From the NCBI GenBank assembly GCA_019009955.1, contig CM032233.1, positions 128,483,501 to 128,547,500 of the forward strand: 64,000 nt of DNA. The letters run 5' to 3'. The translations under genes were made by a program, and so were the position numbers. This DNA comes from Riptortus pedestris (lineage: Eukaryota; Arthropoda; Insecta; Hemiptera; Alydidae). A model generated the notes under the pieces. That model made no database searches, was not told where the DNA came from, and saw nothing but the letters and a program-made list of their open reading frames with translations. Each line of letters opens with the position of its first letter. Positions within the stretch are counted from its first letter, which is position 1. This document shows, piece by piece, positions 38,701-49,583 of this stretch.

Positions 38701-39077
38701 ACTGCAATCAAGATTAAATTTATTTTCCAGTATTTAATGCTTGAGCCAGATTTAACACTTGATAACGGAGCATGGAGAATAAAATATTTTGAACCATCCC
38801 TAGAATTTATTTTTATTGAAACAGCATATGTATCGGGATCTTGGGCATTTTAATGGTCTTAACTAGATTTATTTTATTTTATATTATCATTTAGCATTAT
38901 CACTTGTATCTTGGAGGCATATTTCCAAAATGAAAAAAAATCAAATGAATACTTGATACTAGAGTATGGGCTATAAAGTATCATGAGGCCTCACTTCCAG
39001 TTATTGAAACAGAATACGATTCGGGATTTTGGGCAGTTTAAAGTTTCCAATTAAAATAAATTGAATGTTTTTCCATT
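23160..39077. repeat. Large array of diverged ~195-200 bp repeats
   Basis: A unit of about 195-200 bp recurs throughout in one orientation. Landmarks in order are: TTTTGGAGACATATTT, CCAAAAGTAAATA, AATTAATACTTGATAATA, GGACAATAAAAT, TCTTGAGGTCTCACC, GGAACTTATTTTTATTGAAA, CAGCATACGTTTCGCGCTCT, TAGGCATTTTAATGC and AAAATTGAAT. Successive GAGACAT landmarks near 28383, 28585, 28762, 28963, 29158 and 29353 are 177-202 bp apart. Many units are truncated or heavily mutated, giving very roughly 75-85 units. Short open frames inside it are chance. The only recognised interruption is a Helentron at 32657-33193. It could be an old satellite. Confidence 0.85.
32657..33193 (-). mobile_element. Helentron inside the repeat array, 3' part deleted
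   Basis: AGCAGATTT is followed almost at once by (TA)n (32675-32705), so the hairpin and the conserved 110 bp next to it are gone. The core and 5' terminus are intact (GTGGGAAATCTGCTTAG, CCCCTGCGTGACGAAC). The array reads CTTATTTTT before it and TTTTATTAAAATAGC after it, matching the uninterrupted unit motif CTTATTTTTATTGAAACAGC. This places the insertion within a T run. Confidence 0.8.
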
Positions 39078-39730
39078 TAGCAGATTAAGGGAAATCATTT
39101 ATTAAAGGTTGTACTCATAACATGATTTTTAAAAAAACTTCTTCAAATGTCCATCGATCCTACCCAGAAGATGAAGAAAAGCAGGTCCGTTCAAAAATTA
39201 TATATACACTACTCGTATTTACCGACTATGTATAATTACTATTTCTATAATATTCTTGGATTTGCAATTTTTATTTGATTGTTAATAAACTCGGTATTCA
39301 AACGTGTCATGTAAAATTAGGGGCCACGTTCGTCAATGGCTGAACTGCAGAACTGGCGAGCATGATTTAGCAGATTTTCCTTAAGGGAGATCAGCTATTG
39401 AGGTCGTACTCATGACGCAATTTTCGACATTTTTCTTCATATGTCTATCCTACCTAGTAGATGACAAAAATGAAGTCGAAGGAGGATTCGAAAATTCAAA
39501 ATACCACCGTTGTAATGAGTCGGATACTAAAATGGTATAGGAAAATTCTTGACAAACTACTGATTTTCTATAATTGTTGTCTATGTATTCTTCGTAACTA
39601 TGTATTAATTCTTTCTTTTTTTTCAGCGTTCTACTCATCTGTTTTTTAAATAGAGAGTATTTTGTGAGATGAGATCACACATCACGTGGGAAATATGTTT
39701 AGTTTAAGCATCCCCTGGGTGACGGACTTT
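39078..39730 (-). mobile_element. Two adjacent Helentron fragments
   Basis: 39078-39367 starts with a 3' tip whose hairpin arm is shortened (TAGCAGATTAAGGGAAATCA), then GTCCATCGATCCTACCCAGA, a short TA core and GGCTGAACTGCAGAACTGG, where it breaks. 39368-39730 is a second copy with hairpin, a deleted microsatellite region and a 5' terminus CACGTGGGAAATATGTTTAG ... GTGACGGACTTTT. The second lies inside or directly against the first. Confidence 0.6.
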
Positions 39731-40430
39731 TAGTCATGGGACAGCAGTAACTAATAACGTCGGTTTGGAATTCAAATGTGAAGGTTTTCAATGTAGAACA
39801 CATTTTAAAATAATTTAATTCCAGTCAAACATTTAGAACAGAAATTCTTCGGAAAGGTGTTTAGTAACATAATTAATATCCGAAAGGTGTATAGTAAAAT
39901 ATTTAATTATGAATTCTATGAAAATAATAATACTTCACAAAGAAGTTTAGAAAAAAAACTGAATTGCTTTTCTTTATTAACAGTCTTATTCTATTCTCTT
40001 TAAAAAACAGAGGGGGAGAGAGAGAGAGAGAGAGAGCGCGATTGCGTGGGCGAAAGAGAGAAAGAAGTTTCATTTTACCAATTTTCAGTATCTTTTGATC
40101 GGGTTTTCAATGCCTTTTTCAACAGCTGCTCTAATTCCACTATATGACCTTCTATACAGCTTTCCCTAATAAACATTATTGTTTGCGCCACTATCATTCA
40201 TTGCTTATGTAATCCTATTAAACTGTTTTGTCTCCATTAGTCCACAAAAATTTGTTTCTTTCGTTTTGAAAAAAATTTCTGATTACCACACTAATAAAAC
40301 TCTAAACAATAGTGCCAATTAATGATTCACATTTCATTTTAATATATCATCCAATTTCCCTTTTGGAAATAAGCTATTCCCTTAGGCAGAACATAAAAAA
40401 CAAAGTAACCCCTTAAGTGAAGAAATCAAC
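39731..40430. other. Unassigned sequence with a short (GA)n tract
   Basis: About 700 bp without a recognised element. A purine tract (GA)n is at 40017-40036. A repeated phrase TCCGAAAGGTGT-like (about 39850-39890) occurs twice, and there is a stem-like TTTCCCTTTTGGAAATAAGC at 40357-40376 that may be a badly decayed Helentron hairpin. No gene is supported. Confidence 0.3.
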
Positions 40431-40432
40431 TA

Positions 40433-40935
40433 CAGTTGTCCCTCGATAATCCGACAGTTAAGGGACCGAGAGAGTGTCGGATTACCGAAAATGTCGGATT
40501 ACCAAAAATGTCATATTATCAAAGATGTTTTATTCTTAATGCGTTTGAACACAATGAAGTTAAAAAAAAGGAAGAAACAGTAAAGGTACATGTAATTTAT
40601 TAATACCAGGATACATGTACAGGCTCATCATCAACAGACTTTATGAATTTTTCAATTTTTTCCCTATTTTTCACAATATCGTAGACAGTAGGTCGTCCAA
40701 TGTCATACTCTTTAGATATTGCACTGGGAGTTTCACCACGGTCTATTCGTTAAATAATTTCCCATTTTTCAGATAAACTTAATGTTTTATGTTTACGTTT
40801 CACACTTGTGCTTGCCATTTTTCACTGCAGGTTTGTTTTGCTTTCTGCCGGAGCGGTGGGAGGGAGATGCATGTTGCTGCCTGTAGCGCGTCGGACTACC
40901 GAGTACGTCGGATTAAAAAGTGTCGGATTCTTGAA
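40433..40935 (-). mobile_element. pogo/Tigger-like transposon remnant (internally deleted)
   Basis: The left end CAGTTGTCCCTCGATAATCC follows TA (40431-40432) and resembles Tigger/pogo ends. TGTCGGATTA motifs recur at both sides (40473-40507 and 40906-40931). The right terminus is incomplete, and Helentron sequence starts at about 40936. Inside, the minus strand keeps only the start of the transposase gene (40600-40818), so this is a short deletion derivative. Confidence 0.65.
40600..40818 (-). pseudogene. pogo/Tigger transposase N-terminal fragment
   Basis: From the ATG at 40818 the frame reads a basic start, then LSLSEKWEII, a stop, and RGETPSAISKEYDIGRPTVY followed by DIVKNREKIEKFI. This is the pattern of the CENP-B/pipsqueak-type helix-turn-helix at the N-terminus of pogo/Tigger/jerky transposases. 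About 73 codons remain, with one internal TAA; no second HTH and no DDE catalytic domain are present. Confidence 0.65.
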
Positions 40936-41142
40936 ATATGTGTGGATGAAAATGAGATCCGTTCAAAATGATTTATTAACGCCCACCTTTTGTACCTAAG
41001 GCTAATTGGGCGTTCAAAATGAAAAAATAATGATAATAAACTCAGCCAAAAATCGCGACCACTAGAGCGGTAATAGACACGTATATACGTGAATATATAT
41101 AATGTTTTCAATAGCTGATTCCCTTAAGGGAAATCTGTTAAA
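40936..41142 (+). mobile_element. Helentron fragments, internally deleted
   Basis: A minus-strand scrap (GATGAAAATGAGATCCGTTC) is followed by a plus-strand piece from about 41045: ATCGCGACCACTAGAGCGG, a short TA core, CAATAGCTGATTCCCTTAAG, GGAAATCTGTTAAAA. The 110 bp conserved block between microsatellite and hairpin is missing. Confidence 0.5.
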
Positions 41143-41225
41143 AGAAAATCGTTTCAATCGAAGCTCTCTGTATTTTATATTTTAAAATACAAATATAATT
41201 CACTTCATTTATTATTTTATAATAT

Positions 41226-41344
41226 TAGCAGATTTCCCTTAAGGGAAATCAGCTATTGAGGTCGTGCTCATGGTGCGTTTTTCGAAACATTTCCTCTAAT
41301 GTCCATCAATCCTATCCAAGAGATGACGAAGATGAGGTCCGTTC

Positions 41345-41397
<53 letters not shown>

Positions 41398-42043
41398 TAT
41401 TTATTTATTTGTCTGTTAACGCTCTAGCGGTCACAATGTTTGCTCGATCTTTACAATGTCGATATTTAAACGGTTTATGTAAAAATAAAGATCGAGTTCG
41501 TTAATGGCTGAAATCAGAGCAGTGTCGGCTATTGTCGGTTCTGTTCGTGGGATTCCGCTGAAAGTTAATTCGGCCGTTTCCTTTACTGTTCGACTCTCGT
41601 GAAATTGATATAGAGACAGGTGTAAGTTTGTGTGATATATACAAATACGTTCTGTTGACGTATGATGTTCTGTCCCCCTCCTTCTTTAGTTCACGGACTA
41701 CTAAAATTTGAGTGATTGAGATAAAAATTATTCTGATTCATTAAAAATTGCAGTCCTAGATATAATAAATAGGATTCAATAAAATTAATATTTTATATTC
41801 AGATATATTTCTGTAATTGTTTTTCTTTCCGGTGAAGAATATGTCTATCTATCTGTTCAGCTCTGAGTGGTTGTTTATAATTCAGACGCTTTCCGTTGGG
41901 AGCTTATTAGAATTAACTGAGAGATTTCTCATTAACGTTTGTATTTTTCACGGTGGTAAGTGTTATCAGTATACAGGTGTCTCTATTGTAAAAGTTCACG
42001 TGGGAAATCTGCTTAGTTTACGCAGCCCCTGCGCGACGGACTT
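41226..42043 (-). mobile_element. Long-form Helentron, complete
   Basis: A perfect hairpin GATTTCCCTTAAGGGAAATC at the left is followed by GTCCATCAATCCTATCC and (TA)n at 41349-41396. Part of the core is deleted: AATGGCTGAAATCAGAGCAG runs into GTCGGCTATTGTCGG. The long-form insert follows (CTACTAAAATTTGAGTGATT). The 5' terminus is CACGTGGGAAATCTGCTTAG and CCCCTGCGCGACGGAC. Confidence 0.75.
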
Positions 42044-42930
42044 TATTATTTAAAATACAGCCCCCGTCTGGTTTAGAGATACTCCTGCCTCAATTATTCG
42101 AGTTTGGGAGACTGGAAGGTAATGAGGTGGGATAACTACTAGTTATGCACCTTGAGCACTTAGCTGAGTAACCTATTTGCAGGCATGCCAATTCCTCTCG
42201 ATGCTGGGGCAGATTCAGTAAGACTTCAAACTTGTGTAAACTGAAAATTAGGTTGGATGCTGATGACTGAAAACTAGAAATCACGAATAACTCGCTTAAT
42301 ATGTCAGTTATGAAGATAATGCATAGAACGACAATTGTAGATCATCAATATAAGAAGATTGGTTCTATAACATTTTACGATCCCACTCATAATAACGGCA
42401 ATATTTTGAATTTTCAAACACAATTCCATGCCTGATTTCTGCCAGTAAAAAATATGATCATTAGTGTTGACTGAAACTATTAAATATCAAATATAGATCA
42501 AATAAAGATTTTCGAATCAGGAACGTAAAATCAAAAACTAATTTGCACACATCTCGCACAATAAAGGTCTGTTGAAAAACATTATTTGTATTAAGCTTAG
42601 AATAAAATGCTTTATGATATAACAGGATAACAGCGTATTGCTATTCAGCTATAGCAGACTCATTGAATGGGTTCAAAATTATATATATACATTGGTCTGT
42701 AACCACTCTAGCGGCCGCAATGTCTTTCATCAAACTTGCAAAACTAAAGATCAAGTTCGTTAACGGCTAAATGCGGACCAGTGGGAGGGGAAGTTTAGGG
42801 GGAATTTCGATAACTCTCAACATCTCAGTTATCCATCGGATCGAAACGTTGTATAGAACCAATCTTATTTCAAATTAAATGTACTATAAACATTGTAATA
42901 TACATTTATTCTCTTTCTTTAATATGTACT
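42044..42930. other. Decayed Helentron remnants and unassigned sequence
   Basis: 42277-42520 shows a worn plus-strand core (CATAATAACGGCAATATTTT, GATTTCTGCCAGTAAAAA). 42655-42925 shows a minus-strand core with a minimal TA tract (GTTCAAAATTATATATATAC, GTTCGTTAACGGCTAAATGC, GATCGAAACGTTGTATAGAA). 42060-42260 is not recognised. Confidence 0.4.
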
Positions 42931-43492
42931 AATTTATATGAATATACACTTGTTAGGGCGTGCGGTTAGCTTTTGCGTTTATAATAATAAAGCTATTTTG
43001 GCACCAAAATGTCGGGGCGGGGAAGCCATTAGTCCCTGGTTTCGGCGTCAAAATGTAAAGGCGGGAAGTTTTTTAAAGGCAATAATAAGAGAGCATTGGA
43101 CTGAAATAAAAGTATTAAAGAGATACTTTCCTCATAAGAAAGTATTAGACTGAAATATTTACTATTTTGTGGAAAGATGAGGGTGAATAATACAAGTCAC
43201 TATTTGAGTTCTCCAAATAATCAAGTATATATTGAATAAGCAACATATAATAAATCTTATAGTAGGCAGCTAATTTTATACAACTTAAATCCTAAAGAAT
43301 GCTGATTTAGAAACTAACCTTATGTCTAATTGAACCAAACATTAACATTTATTGATATAGAGGATGAAAAAAGAAACAAAGGAAATTTAACTTTATAAAA
43401 TACTTTAGCGGCAAGCCAATAATATATATTTTCAATATAATGATCGATGGGTCCTATATTATGAGTACTCATTTAATAGTTTGCGTAGATAA
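42931..43492. other. Unassigned sequence
   Basis: A 71-residue plus-strand frame (42938-43153) with a short GC-richer stretch near 43013-43070 is the only coding-like item. It has no recognisable domain and no supporting context. The rest is AT-rich without repeats I can name. Confidence 0.25.
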
Positions 43493-44290
43493 TTTTTTTA
43501 TTTATTTATTTAGGTGTGTCGCAATTTAAGCGATTCACACATTTTCTTGTTATGATTCTAAAATAGTAGAGGTAAAGCCACCTTATAAAAACCAATAAAA
43601 AAGGTTAAAAAATCTACAGAGGTAGGTAAAAATACGGTAATTTATTTTTTCTCCAGTGGATATTATTGCAGTCTATTTATTATTATTATATTATTTAATG
43701 TTATATCTGGTTGTAAATGTGTGTGTCTTTGAGGTGTTTCATGACTTTTGTAATGTATGGGCTGTCGTCGTGTAGTAGTTCAGATAGGTTGGTGGGTAAG
43801 TTCTTGTCAGTTATTAGTCTGCAGTCTGTAAGTAAGTGTTTGATAGTCAGTTGTGTATTGCAGAGTGTACATAATGGTGGTTCAGTCCTAGTCATGAGGT
43901 GTCCGTGTGTTATCCGTGAATGGCCGTGCCTCAAACGAGCAAGGACTACTTCTTCTTATAGGGAAACCTATACATTCCTTGAAGTGGAGTCTTCTTCCGG
44001 TGTTATTTTGTGTTCCCAATGAGATTCTGTCTTCTAGCTGGTGAATACTGGTTGCGGAGACCATTGTTTTCGATGCGGGCATCCTTTTCTGACACTAGAG
44101 TTGCGGGCGGTGAAATCTATTCTCTCTTTTGCCGAGCCAACTACCCGTCCTTCTCGGGCGAGGGGAACCAACTGTACTCATGTAATGGCCGCTCAGATCA
44201 TGCGGGCTCTGTCCTGTAGGCTATCGCGGCAGTTTCCTCTCCTGGCCACTGCCTATTGGTGATATGCGGCGGCTTTGTGCACTAAGCGAG
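43493..44290 (-). mobile_element. LINE 3' fragment with RNase H-type tail region
   Basis: On the minus strand the element ends in a (TAAA)n tail (plus strand TTTATTTATTTATTTA at about 43497-43512). Upstream lies the coding end 43701-43950. The 5' limit is unclear; 44000-44290 is GC-richer and may be older LINE sequence or something else. No target duplication was identified. Confidence 0.55.
43701..43955 (-). pseudogene. LINE C-terminal end (RLRHGHSRITHGHLM / CysCysHisCys type)
   Basis: The minus-strand frame reads EEVVLARLRHGHSRITHGHL, then PPLCTLCNTQLTIKHLLTDC. This is the region after the RNase H domain in many I/Loa/Jockey-group LINEs, including a CysX2Cys ... His ... Cys knuckle. Stops upstream (near 43960) and a frame change show decay. 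It is a terminal fragment only. Confidence 0.75.
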
Positions 44291-44319
44291 CGCGGGAAAT
44301 TCAATTTAAAGACGACTGA

Positions 44320-45134
44320 ACAATACTAATCCCCACTGCCATTCATGCCATATTAATAATATGCTGTTATATCATGAACTATTTCACTACAACGTTAAAT
44401 ACCAAATATCGTTTTCATTGAACTCAGAGATATATGCGAATACGTTCTGTTGAACCTCGCCCCACCCCTCCTCTTTTGTTCTTGGATAATTTGAGGTATT
44501 GAGATAAAAATGATTCTGATCATTATAAATTACAGCACTAGATATATTAAATAATTTTCAATAAAATGTATATATTGTATTCAGATATATCTCAGTAATT
44601 GTTTTTAGCAGATTTTCTCCAAGGGAAATCAGTTATTGAGGTCGTACTCACGACGAGATTTTCGATACATTTCCTCAAAAGTCCATCAATCCTACCACGT
44701 AGATGACGAAAATGAGGTCCGTCTGTTGAGAGATCCTCCCCTCCCCTTCCCCTCCTTCTTGTTTGCAGAATTACTAGAATTTTTGGATTACTAAAAATTA
44801 TTCTAATTCATTACAAATTACAACACTAGCTATAATAAATAGTTTTCAATAAAATTTATATATTACATTCAGATGTACTTCATTAATTGCTTTCCTTTCC
44901 AGTCTAGAATATTTCTCTATCTATTCAGGTCTGGGAGGCTAACCTGTTTGTTTACAATTCAAACGCTTTCCGTTGTTTAGATTATTAGCTTGTAAATATA
45001 CTGAAAGATTTCTCATTATTATTTGTATTTATTCACTTAATATTCACGGTGGTGCTACCAGCAAGTTGATTTATCTATTGTAAACGTTCGCGTAGGAAAT
45101 CTGCTCAGTATTCGCAGCCCCCGCGGGACGGACT
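44320..45134 (-). mobile_element. Long-form Helentron piece and a second, internally deleted Helentron
   Basis: 44320-44605 carries the long-form insert (TTCATTGAACTCAGAGATAT, CTTGGATAATTTGAGGTATT). At 44606 a new copy starts with its hairpin (AGCAGATTTTCTCCAAGGGA), keeps GTCCATCAATCCTACCACG and GAGGTCCGT, then jumps straight to a C-rich stretch of the long-form insert. Microsatellite and core are lost. It ends with TAGGAAATCTGCTCAG and CCCGCGGGACGGAC. Confidence 0.6.
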
Positions 45135-45532
45135 TTTAGTTTTCAGCACTCAGTAAACCTCTGCATCTACTCATGGAATTTTTTTTCCTCCTGAAAATGA
45201 TAGACAACCGGGATGTGATGGGGATAGGGGTGGGTTTTGTATTGTAAGTGGTTTGATGACTATAGAGCCGGCTAATAACTCCAATAAAGTGTAAATAGGG
45301 GGGCTTTGATAGAGGGATTAACTCCCCTAATAGACTATCACCTCTCCTAGGCCTCCTCCACGTCACCTACACTAGTTACACTCTATAGCCACTAGATTGA
45401 ATCCAATCATTATAATCAATGACACTAATCGACATACATGCACTTAAAAATTGCAGAAGATAGCAGAAAAAGATTTATACTCGACATAAAATCGACCACT
45501 CTTCATGGAGTCAAAAATTATATCTTCAAATA

Positions 45533-45596
<64 letters not shown>
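45135..45596. other. Unassigned sequence ending in a (TA)n tract
   Basis: The first bases (TTTTCAGCACTCAGTAAACC) resemble the long-form Helentron insert. From about 45180 the sequence is not recognised; a minus-strand frame (45136-45366) has no known domain. A (TA)n tract at 45537-45596 precedes a Helitron 3' end. Confidence 0.3.
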
Positions 45597-45597
<1 letters not shown>

Positions 45598-46490
45598 TAG
45601 CTCCGATACCCGGCTTCGCCCGGGAATTCATTTGAGTCTGAATGGTGATGGTATTTTTTTGGCAAGGCTTTACTTTCCACAATATTTGAACATTTCCCCG
45701 TCACAGTTTTTAGGGTTTATACCCGTCGTTGCTGTAGATTTCTTAATAATAAAATTAATTTTTTATGTAAGACTTCACTGCCCTCCATATTGTCGTATTT
45801 CCCGTCTAATGTGCATTGTGCATAGACTTGAGTTATTAAGGACAAAATATTAACATAGATTTGAATTAATTTTTCCAGGTGAGGTACCTGGTAGTTCAAA
45901 TTGGAAAGAATTGTTGAGCATATCAATATTTCTACGCAAATTGCTTGCTTCATACATTGTTCCCGAAAAAAAAATGTTTAAAACAAAAGTTACTCTTAAT
46001 AACAAATTAAACGGTTTTTTGTTATGTGCACGTTTGTCGAAGAACAAACAGACAACGATATATCACGAATTTTTATTTCAGGCCTCCCTTATAACCCCCA
46101 CTCCCGTTCGAACCTAAAAATTTTAATATAGCTTATAATCATGGAAGAATTAATGCTAATTGACATGCCGAGTTTTGTTAAGTTCGGTACAATCGTTAGT
46201 GCTCAATAAAATAGTTGGCTCCCGCTTTAGTTTATAGTGCGTATATGGTTTATACATTTTTATAAGACAAAAGTGAATATCACAAAAGTTACTCTAAATA
46301 ACAAAATAAACAACTTTTGTTATGTTCATATTTGTCGAAAACCCAAAAGGAAACGAAATATCACTATTTCTAATCAGGCTTCCCTTTTAACCCCCGCTCC
46401 GGTTCGTCTCAGAGAATATTCATGTAGCCTAAAGTCTAAGTTGAGTTAGTAGTAATATACATACCATGTTTTATAAAATTTGGTGAGTTT
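45597..46490 (-). mobile_element. Helitron, 3' end and internal units, 5' end missing
   Basis: The minus-strand 3' end is CCCGGGCGAAGCCGGG plus TATCGGAGCTAG directly against (TA)n. Conserved 3' blocks (GGCAAGGCTTTACTTTCCAC, CCAGGTGAGGTACCTGGTAG) and about two units (GGCCTCCCTTATAACCCCCA, GGCTTCCCTTTTAAC) follow. It ends after CATACCATGTTTTATAAAAT without the 5' terminus. Confidence 0.7.
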
Positions 46491-46571
46491 ATTTCCTACA
46501 TGTCCCGTACGTACATGTATTTGTAGATTAATAACAAATAGCTTATATACATTTTTTTTTAAATATATTTA

Positions 46572-47147
46572 CAGGGTGTCCCAACATCCCGTGCCACCCC
46601 CCTTAAAATCTCATATTATTTTAATACAAAGCTAAGACTTGAGTGTCATAATTGGGACCCCTGATCAATCCTTTCAGTCCATGTTCAACCACCCTAACCT
46701 TCTCCAGTACTTCTTCAGCGACCATAACTTTGGATTTTCCAATGGAATGCCCTAATTTTTATGGTAGATTCTTGAAGAAAATTCTCGAATTCTAATACGT
46801 GTTTATATGAGTGAATTTTTCGATCTGGCGCATCCTCAATAAAATGTGCCATTTCAGAAATAAAGACCTGTGCATTTTCGGCTAAACGATGCGTCCCATC
46901 GAAAAATTCACCAATACAAGCTCGTTTTAGAATTTGATATTCTACAAGAATCCGTCATAAAAAGTAGGGCACTCCATTGGAAATTCTAACTTTATGGTCG
47001 CTGGAGAAGTACTGGAGAAGGTTACGAGTTGAAGTGGAGTGAAAGGATTTTTCAGGGGTTCCAATTGTGGCACACCGAGCCTCAGCCTTATATTAAAACA
47101 GTTGTAAATTTGAAGGGGGGGGGGGCACGGGAAGTTGGGACACCCTG
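46572..47147. mobile_element. Long-inverted-repeat element (576 bp, terminal CAGGGTGTCCCAAC)
   Basis: Both ends read CAGGGTGTCCCAAC inwards, followed by TTCCCGTGCC/ATCCCGTGCC and a C-run. The inverted similarity continues almost to the centre: the left arm has CTTCTCCAGTACTTCTTCAG, CGACCATAAC and GTGAATTTTTCGAT, with close complements in the right arm. So the whole element is one imperfect palindrome that could fold into a hairpin. A 3 or 4 base target duplication is not clear (TTTA left, AATA right). Short open frames are byproducts. Superfamily unknown. Confidence 0.7.
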
Positions 47148-48314
47148 AATAAATAATTAATCGTAACTTAAATATATAAATAAGAACATCATTATACAAA
47201 ATTTTAAATGATGAAAAAGTGAAAATAGAATATTTAATAATAGTGTACTATTAATTTATCCATAATAATTATTCCAACAACTCATTTTCTGGTATAATAT
47301 TTTTACAAATTTCCTGAGTGATTTACTGCATTTATAGAATAAAATTCTATCCACAACAAGCTATTGTTTTGTTATTTTCATGACTGTCTCTTTTAAAAGG
47401 TGCCTTTCGTTTGAAAGGGCGTACAGTCATTTATATTAGTCAGTTCAGTAGAAAAATCGCACGGGCCTAATTAGTCAGTTTAAATCTATTTAGTCACACA
47501 TTAATTGAGCCATGTCCTATTAACAATATTCATATATTCTGCAATGTCGGGAATGAAAGTCTTTAAATGTTGTCCTTTATTTGTTACTGTCCATTGCTTT
47601 TATCATTTGTTTATGCTGTCTGTGAGTAGTAAATGCGTAACGTGTGTCTTCGGTATTTTTGAGTAACTTTCTATAATTTCGGAAGATTTAGAAGCTAACT
47701 TTGCTGCTTTATCAGCCACTTCATTACCCAAAATTCCAGTCTGCCCACGAATTCATACAAAATTGATGCTAAATTGTTGTTGGAAGAGTAAAATTAATGT
47801 GTCTCGAATTTATTCTGTGAGAGGGTCGTGAACTGAATGGTTATTTAGTGATTGTAGTGTAATTTTACTGTCTGTGTAAATTGTATATAAGTATATTACT
47901 TGCACCTAATCCTTACTGAGACCAATAAAAGTATTTCAGGCTAAAAAGGATCTTGAGGTCTCAAACTATCACATCTTTATTATTTTCCACTGGCAGACGC
48001 TTAAGAAAGTAGAGAAAGAGAATATAAAATAAATCAAATGTACCTAGTTAAAAACGTCTACAGGCACTTTTGTCGGACAACATAAAAAAGTATTTTGAGG
48101 AGTATGATTTTAATAAAAAAACTTTTTCTTTTCAAACTAGAAACAAAATAAAGGATTGCACCAAAAAGTACATTGGTAAAAGCAAGAGAGTACCTAGAAT
48201 AATGAATTTATCAACACCAGATTGACGTAAAAAACGAGGCCAAAAAGAGAAATATGCTGCTTTAGAGCAACATATTTTTAATTATTATGAAGTAGCCCTT
48301 CATAATAATTAATA
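47148..48314. other. Unassigned sequence containing LINE and possible transposase relics
   Basis: Apart from the RNase H relic (47600-47886), a plus-strand stretch at about 48130-48290 reads brokenly as KSKRVPRIMNLSTPD, stop, KKRGQKEKYAALEQHIFNYY. This faintly resembles the basic hinge before the second DNA-binding domain of pogo-type transposases; the match is weak. No element ends were found. Confidence 0.3.
47600..47886 (-). pseudogene. LINE RNase H domain relic
   Basis: On the minus strand the frame reads IYTDSKITLQSLNN ... HDPL, then after stops GQTGILGNEVADKAAKLAS. TDS with the downstream GN-E-ADKAAK is the RNase H core of LINE-encoded RNase H (Asp near the start, Asp in the ADKAA block). 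Two or more in-frame stops, one of them in the usual W-I-x-G-H-x-G block, mark it as decayed. Confidence 0.7.
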
Positions 48315-48487
48315 AATATATGTAAAATTTTTAACAGACCTCATTTTCGTCATCTCCGAGGTAGGATCGATGGACATTTGAAGACATTTTTCGAAAATCC
48401 TGTCACGGGTATAACCTCAATAGCTGATTTCCCTTAAGAGAAATCTGCTAAAACCTCCTACTTTCTCGGTTAATACTAATATAAGAG

Positions 48488-48552
<65 letters not shown>

Positions 48553-48660
48553 CTGTTGACTCATGCGGTCGCAATGTTTGATCGTTACTGAACTCGATAT
48601 TTAAATATTTTATGTAAAACTAAAGATTAAGTTTGTTAACGGCTGAACTCGGAGCAGTGC
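48315..48660. mobile_element. Helentron fragments around a (TA)n tract
   Basis: 48315-48454 is a plus-strand 3' end (ACAGACCTCATTTTCGTCAT, GGATCGATGGACATTTGAAG, hairpin GATTTCCCTTAAGAGAAATC, TGCTAA). 48493-48550 is (TA)n. 48551-48660 is a minus-strand core piece (ACTCATGCGGTCGCAATG, GTTTGTTAACGGCTGAACTC) that then fades. Confidence 0.55.
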
Positions 48661-49009
48661 GACGGGGTGAACACTTTATGCAATGCAAAGTGAGCTCTTA
48701 AATTTGTATTTGTGTATTAAATAGAATAATTTAAATCTGTTCGAGGACCTACAGTGCCTGATTTCATAAATAAGGGTCTCTAAAATATATTAAATATACA
48801 TAATTGTTTCCACGGTAATACGTAATTAGAACTGTATTTGTCATTATAAATTCTACATAAGCATAGTTAATTTATTCATTTAGAACTTAATAAACATTTT
48901 CGGTACTCGTCGATTATCGGGAAGCCACCCATTTAAAAACGATTTTTTAATCAAATTAAAAGAAAATCACTTTTTTATTTAAAATAACACTTCTAGAACT
49001 TAGAAATGA
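48661..49009. other. Unassigned AT-rich sequence
   Basis: No repeat, terminal motif or coding stretch could be recognised here. Confidence 0.3.
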
Positions 49010-49583
49010 TCTCATTTTCATCATCTCGCGCCATGAGTAGCTGATTTCCCTAGAAAGAAATGTGATAAAAAGTGCATCACGCAGTTGTTCCGTAAACTAA
49101 GCACGTTTCCCATTTGCTAGACTGCTAAGCAGATGTTGTCAACTAAAATTCGATTTTCTATTTGTCTGCTAATAACCGCACTTTAACGGTAATCGTCAAT
49201 GTAATTAAGAAAAATATCCTATAATGAAAAAAAAATATAGCTTCAGAGATAAAATAAGGAATAGCTTTGTTAACATAAAGGAAAAATATGAATTTATGAA
49301 ATCTAAGAGCAAATTATAACAAATTTGGTGTTTAGATTGTGGTAAAGTGTACATATGGGAGTCGGGGCTACTGGGGGCGGTGTCCGTCACGGGGCTGCGT
49401 AAACTACCCAGAATTCCTACATGCTGGTTTGCCGCGCTTGTGATCTCATCTCCCATGTATAACTGAGTATTGCTTAAGTGACATGAGTAGAAGTGGGGGA
49501 GTGCTGAAGGCTGAAAACTGAAACATGCAAATATCTCTATTAATATTCAAGACAGAGAATAAATGTACATAACAATACTTATA
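49010..49583 (+). mobile_element. Head-to-tail worn Helentron ends, then a Helentron 5' part
   Basis: 49010-49075 is a worn 3' end (CTCATTTTCATCATCTCGCG, TAGCTGATTTCCCTAGAAAG). It is joined without spacer to a worn 5' end (GTGCATCACGCAGTTGTTCC, 49078-49097). A further plus-strand 5' end starts at about 49386 (GTGTCCGTCACGGGGCTGCG) and continues through GTAGAAGTGGGGGAGTGCTG and AAATATCTCTATTAATATTC to a break at about 49583. Confidence 0.5.

Noticed and set aside
23160..39077. CRISPR array or a set of tandem genes
   Set aside because: Units are about 195 bp, diverged over their whole length with no fixed spacers, AT-rich and non-coding; the context is eukaryotic.
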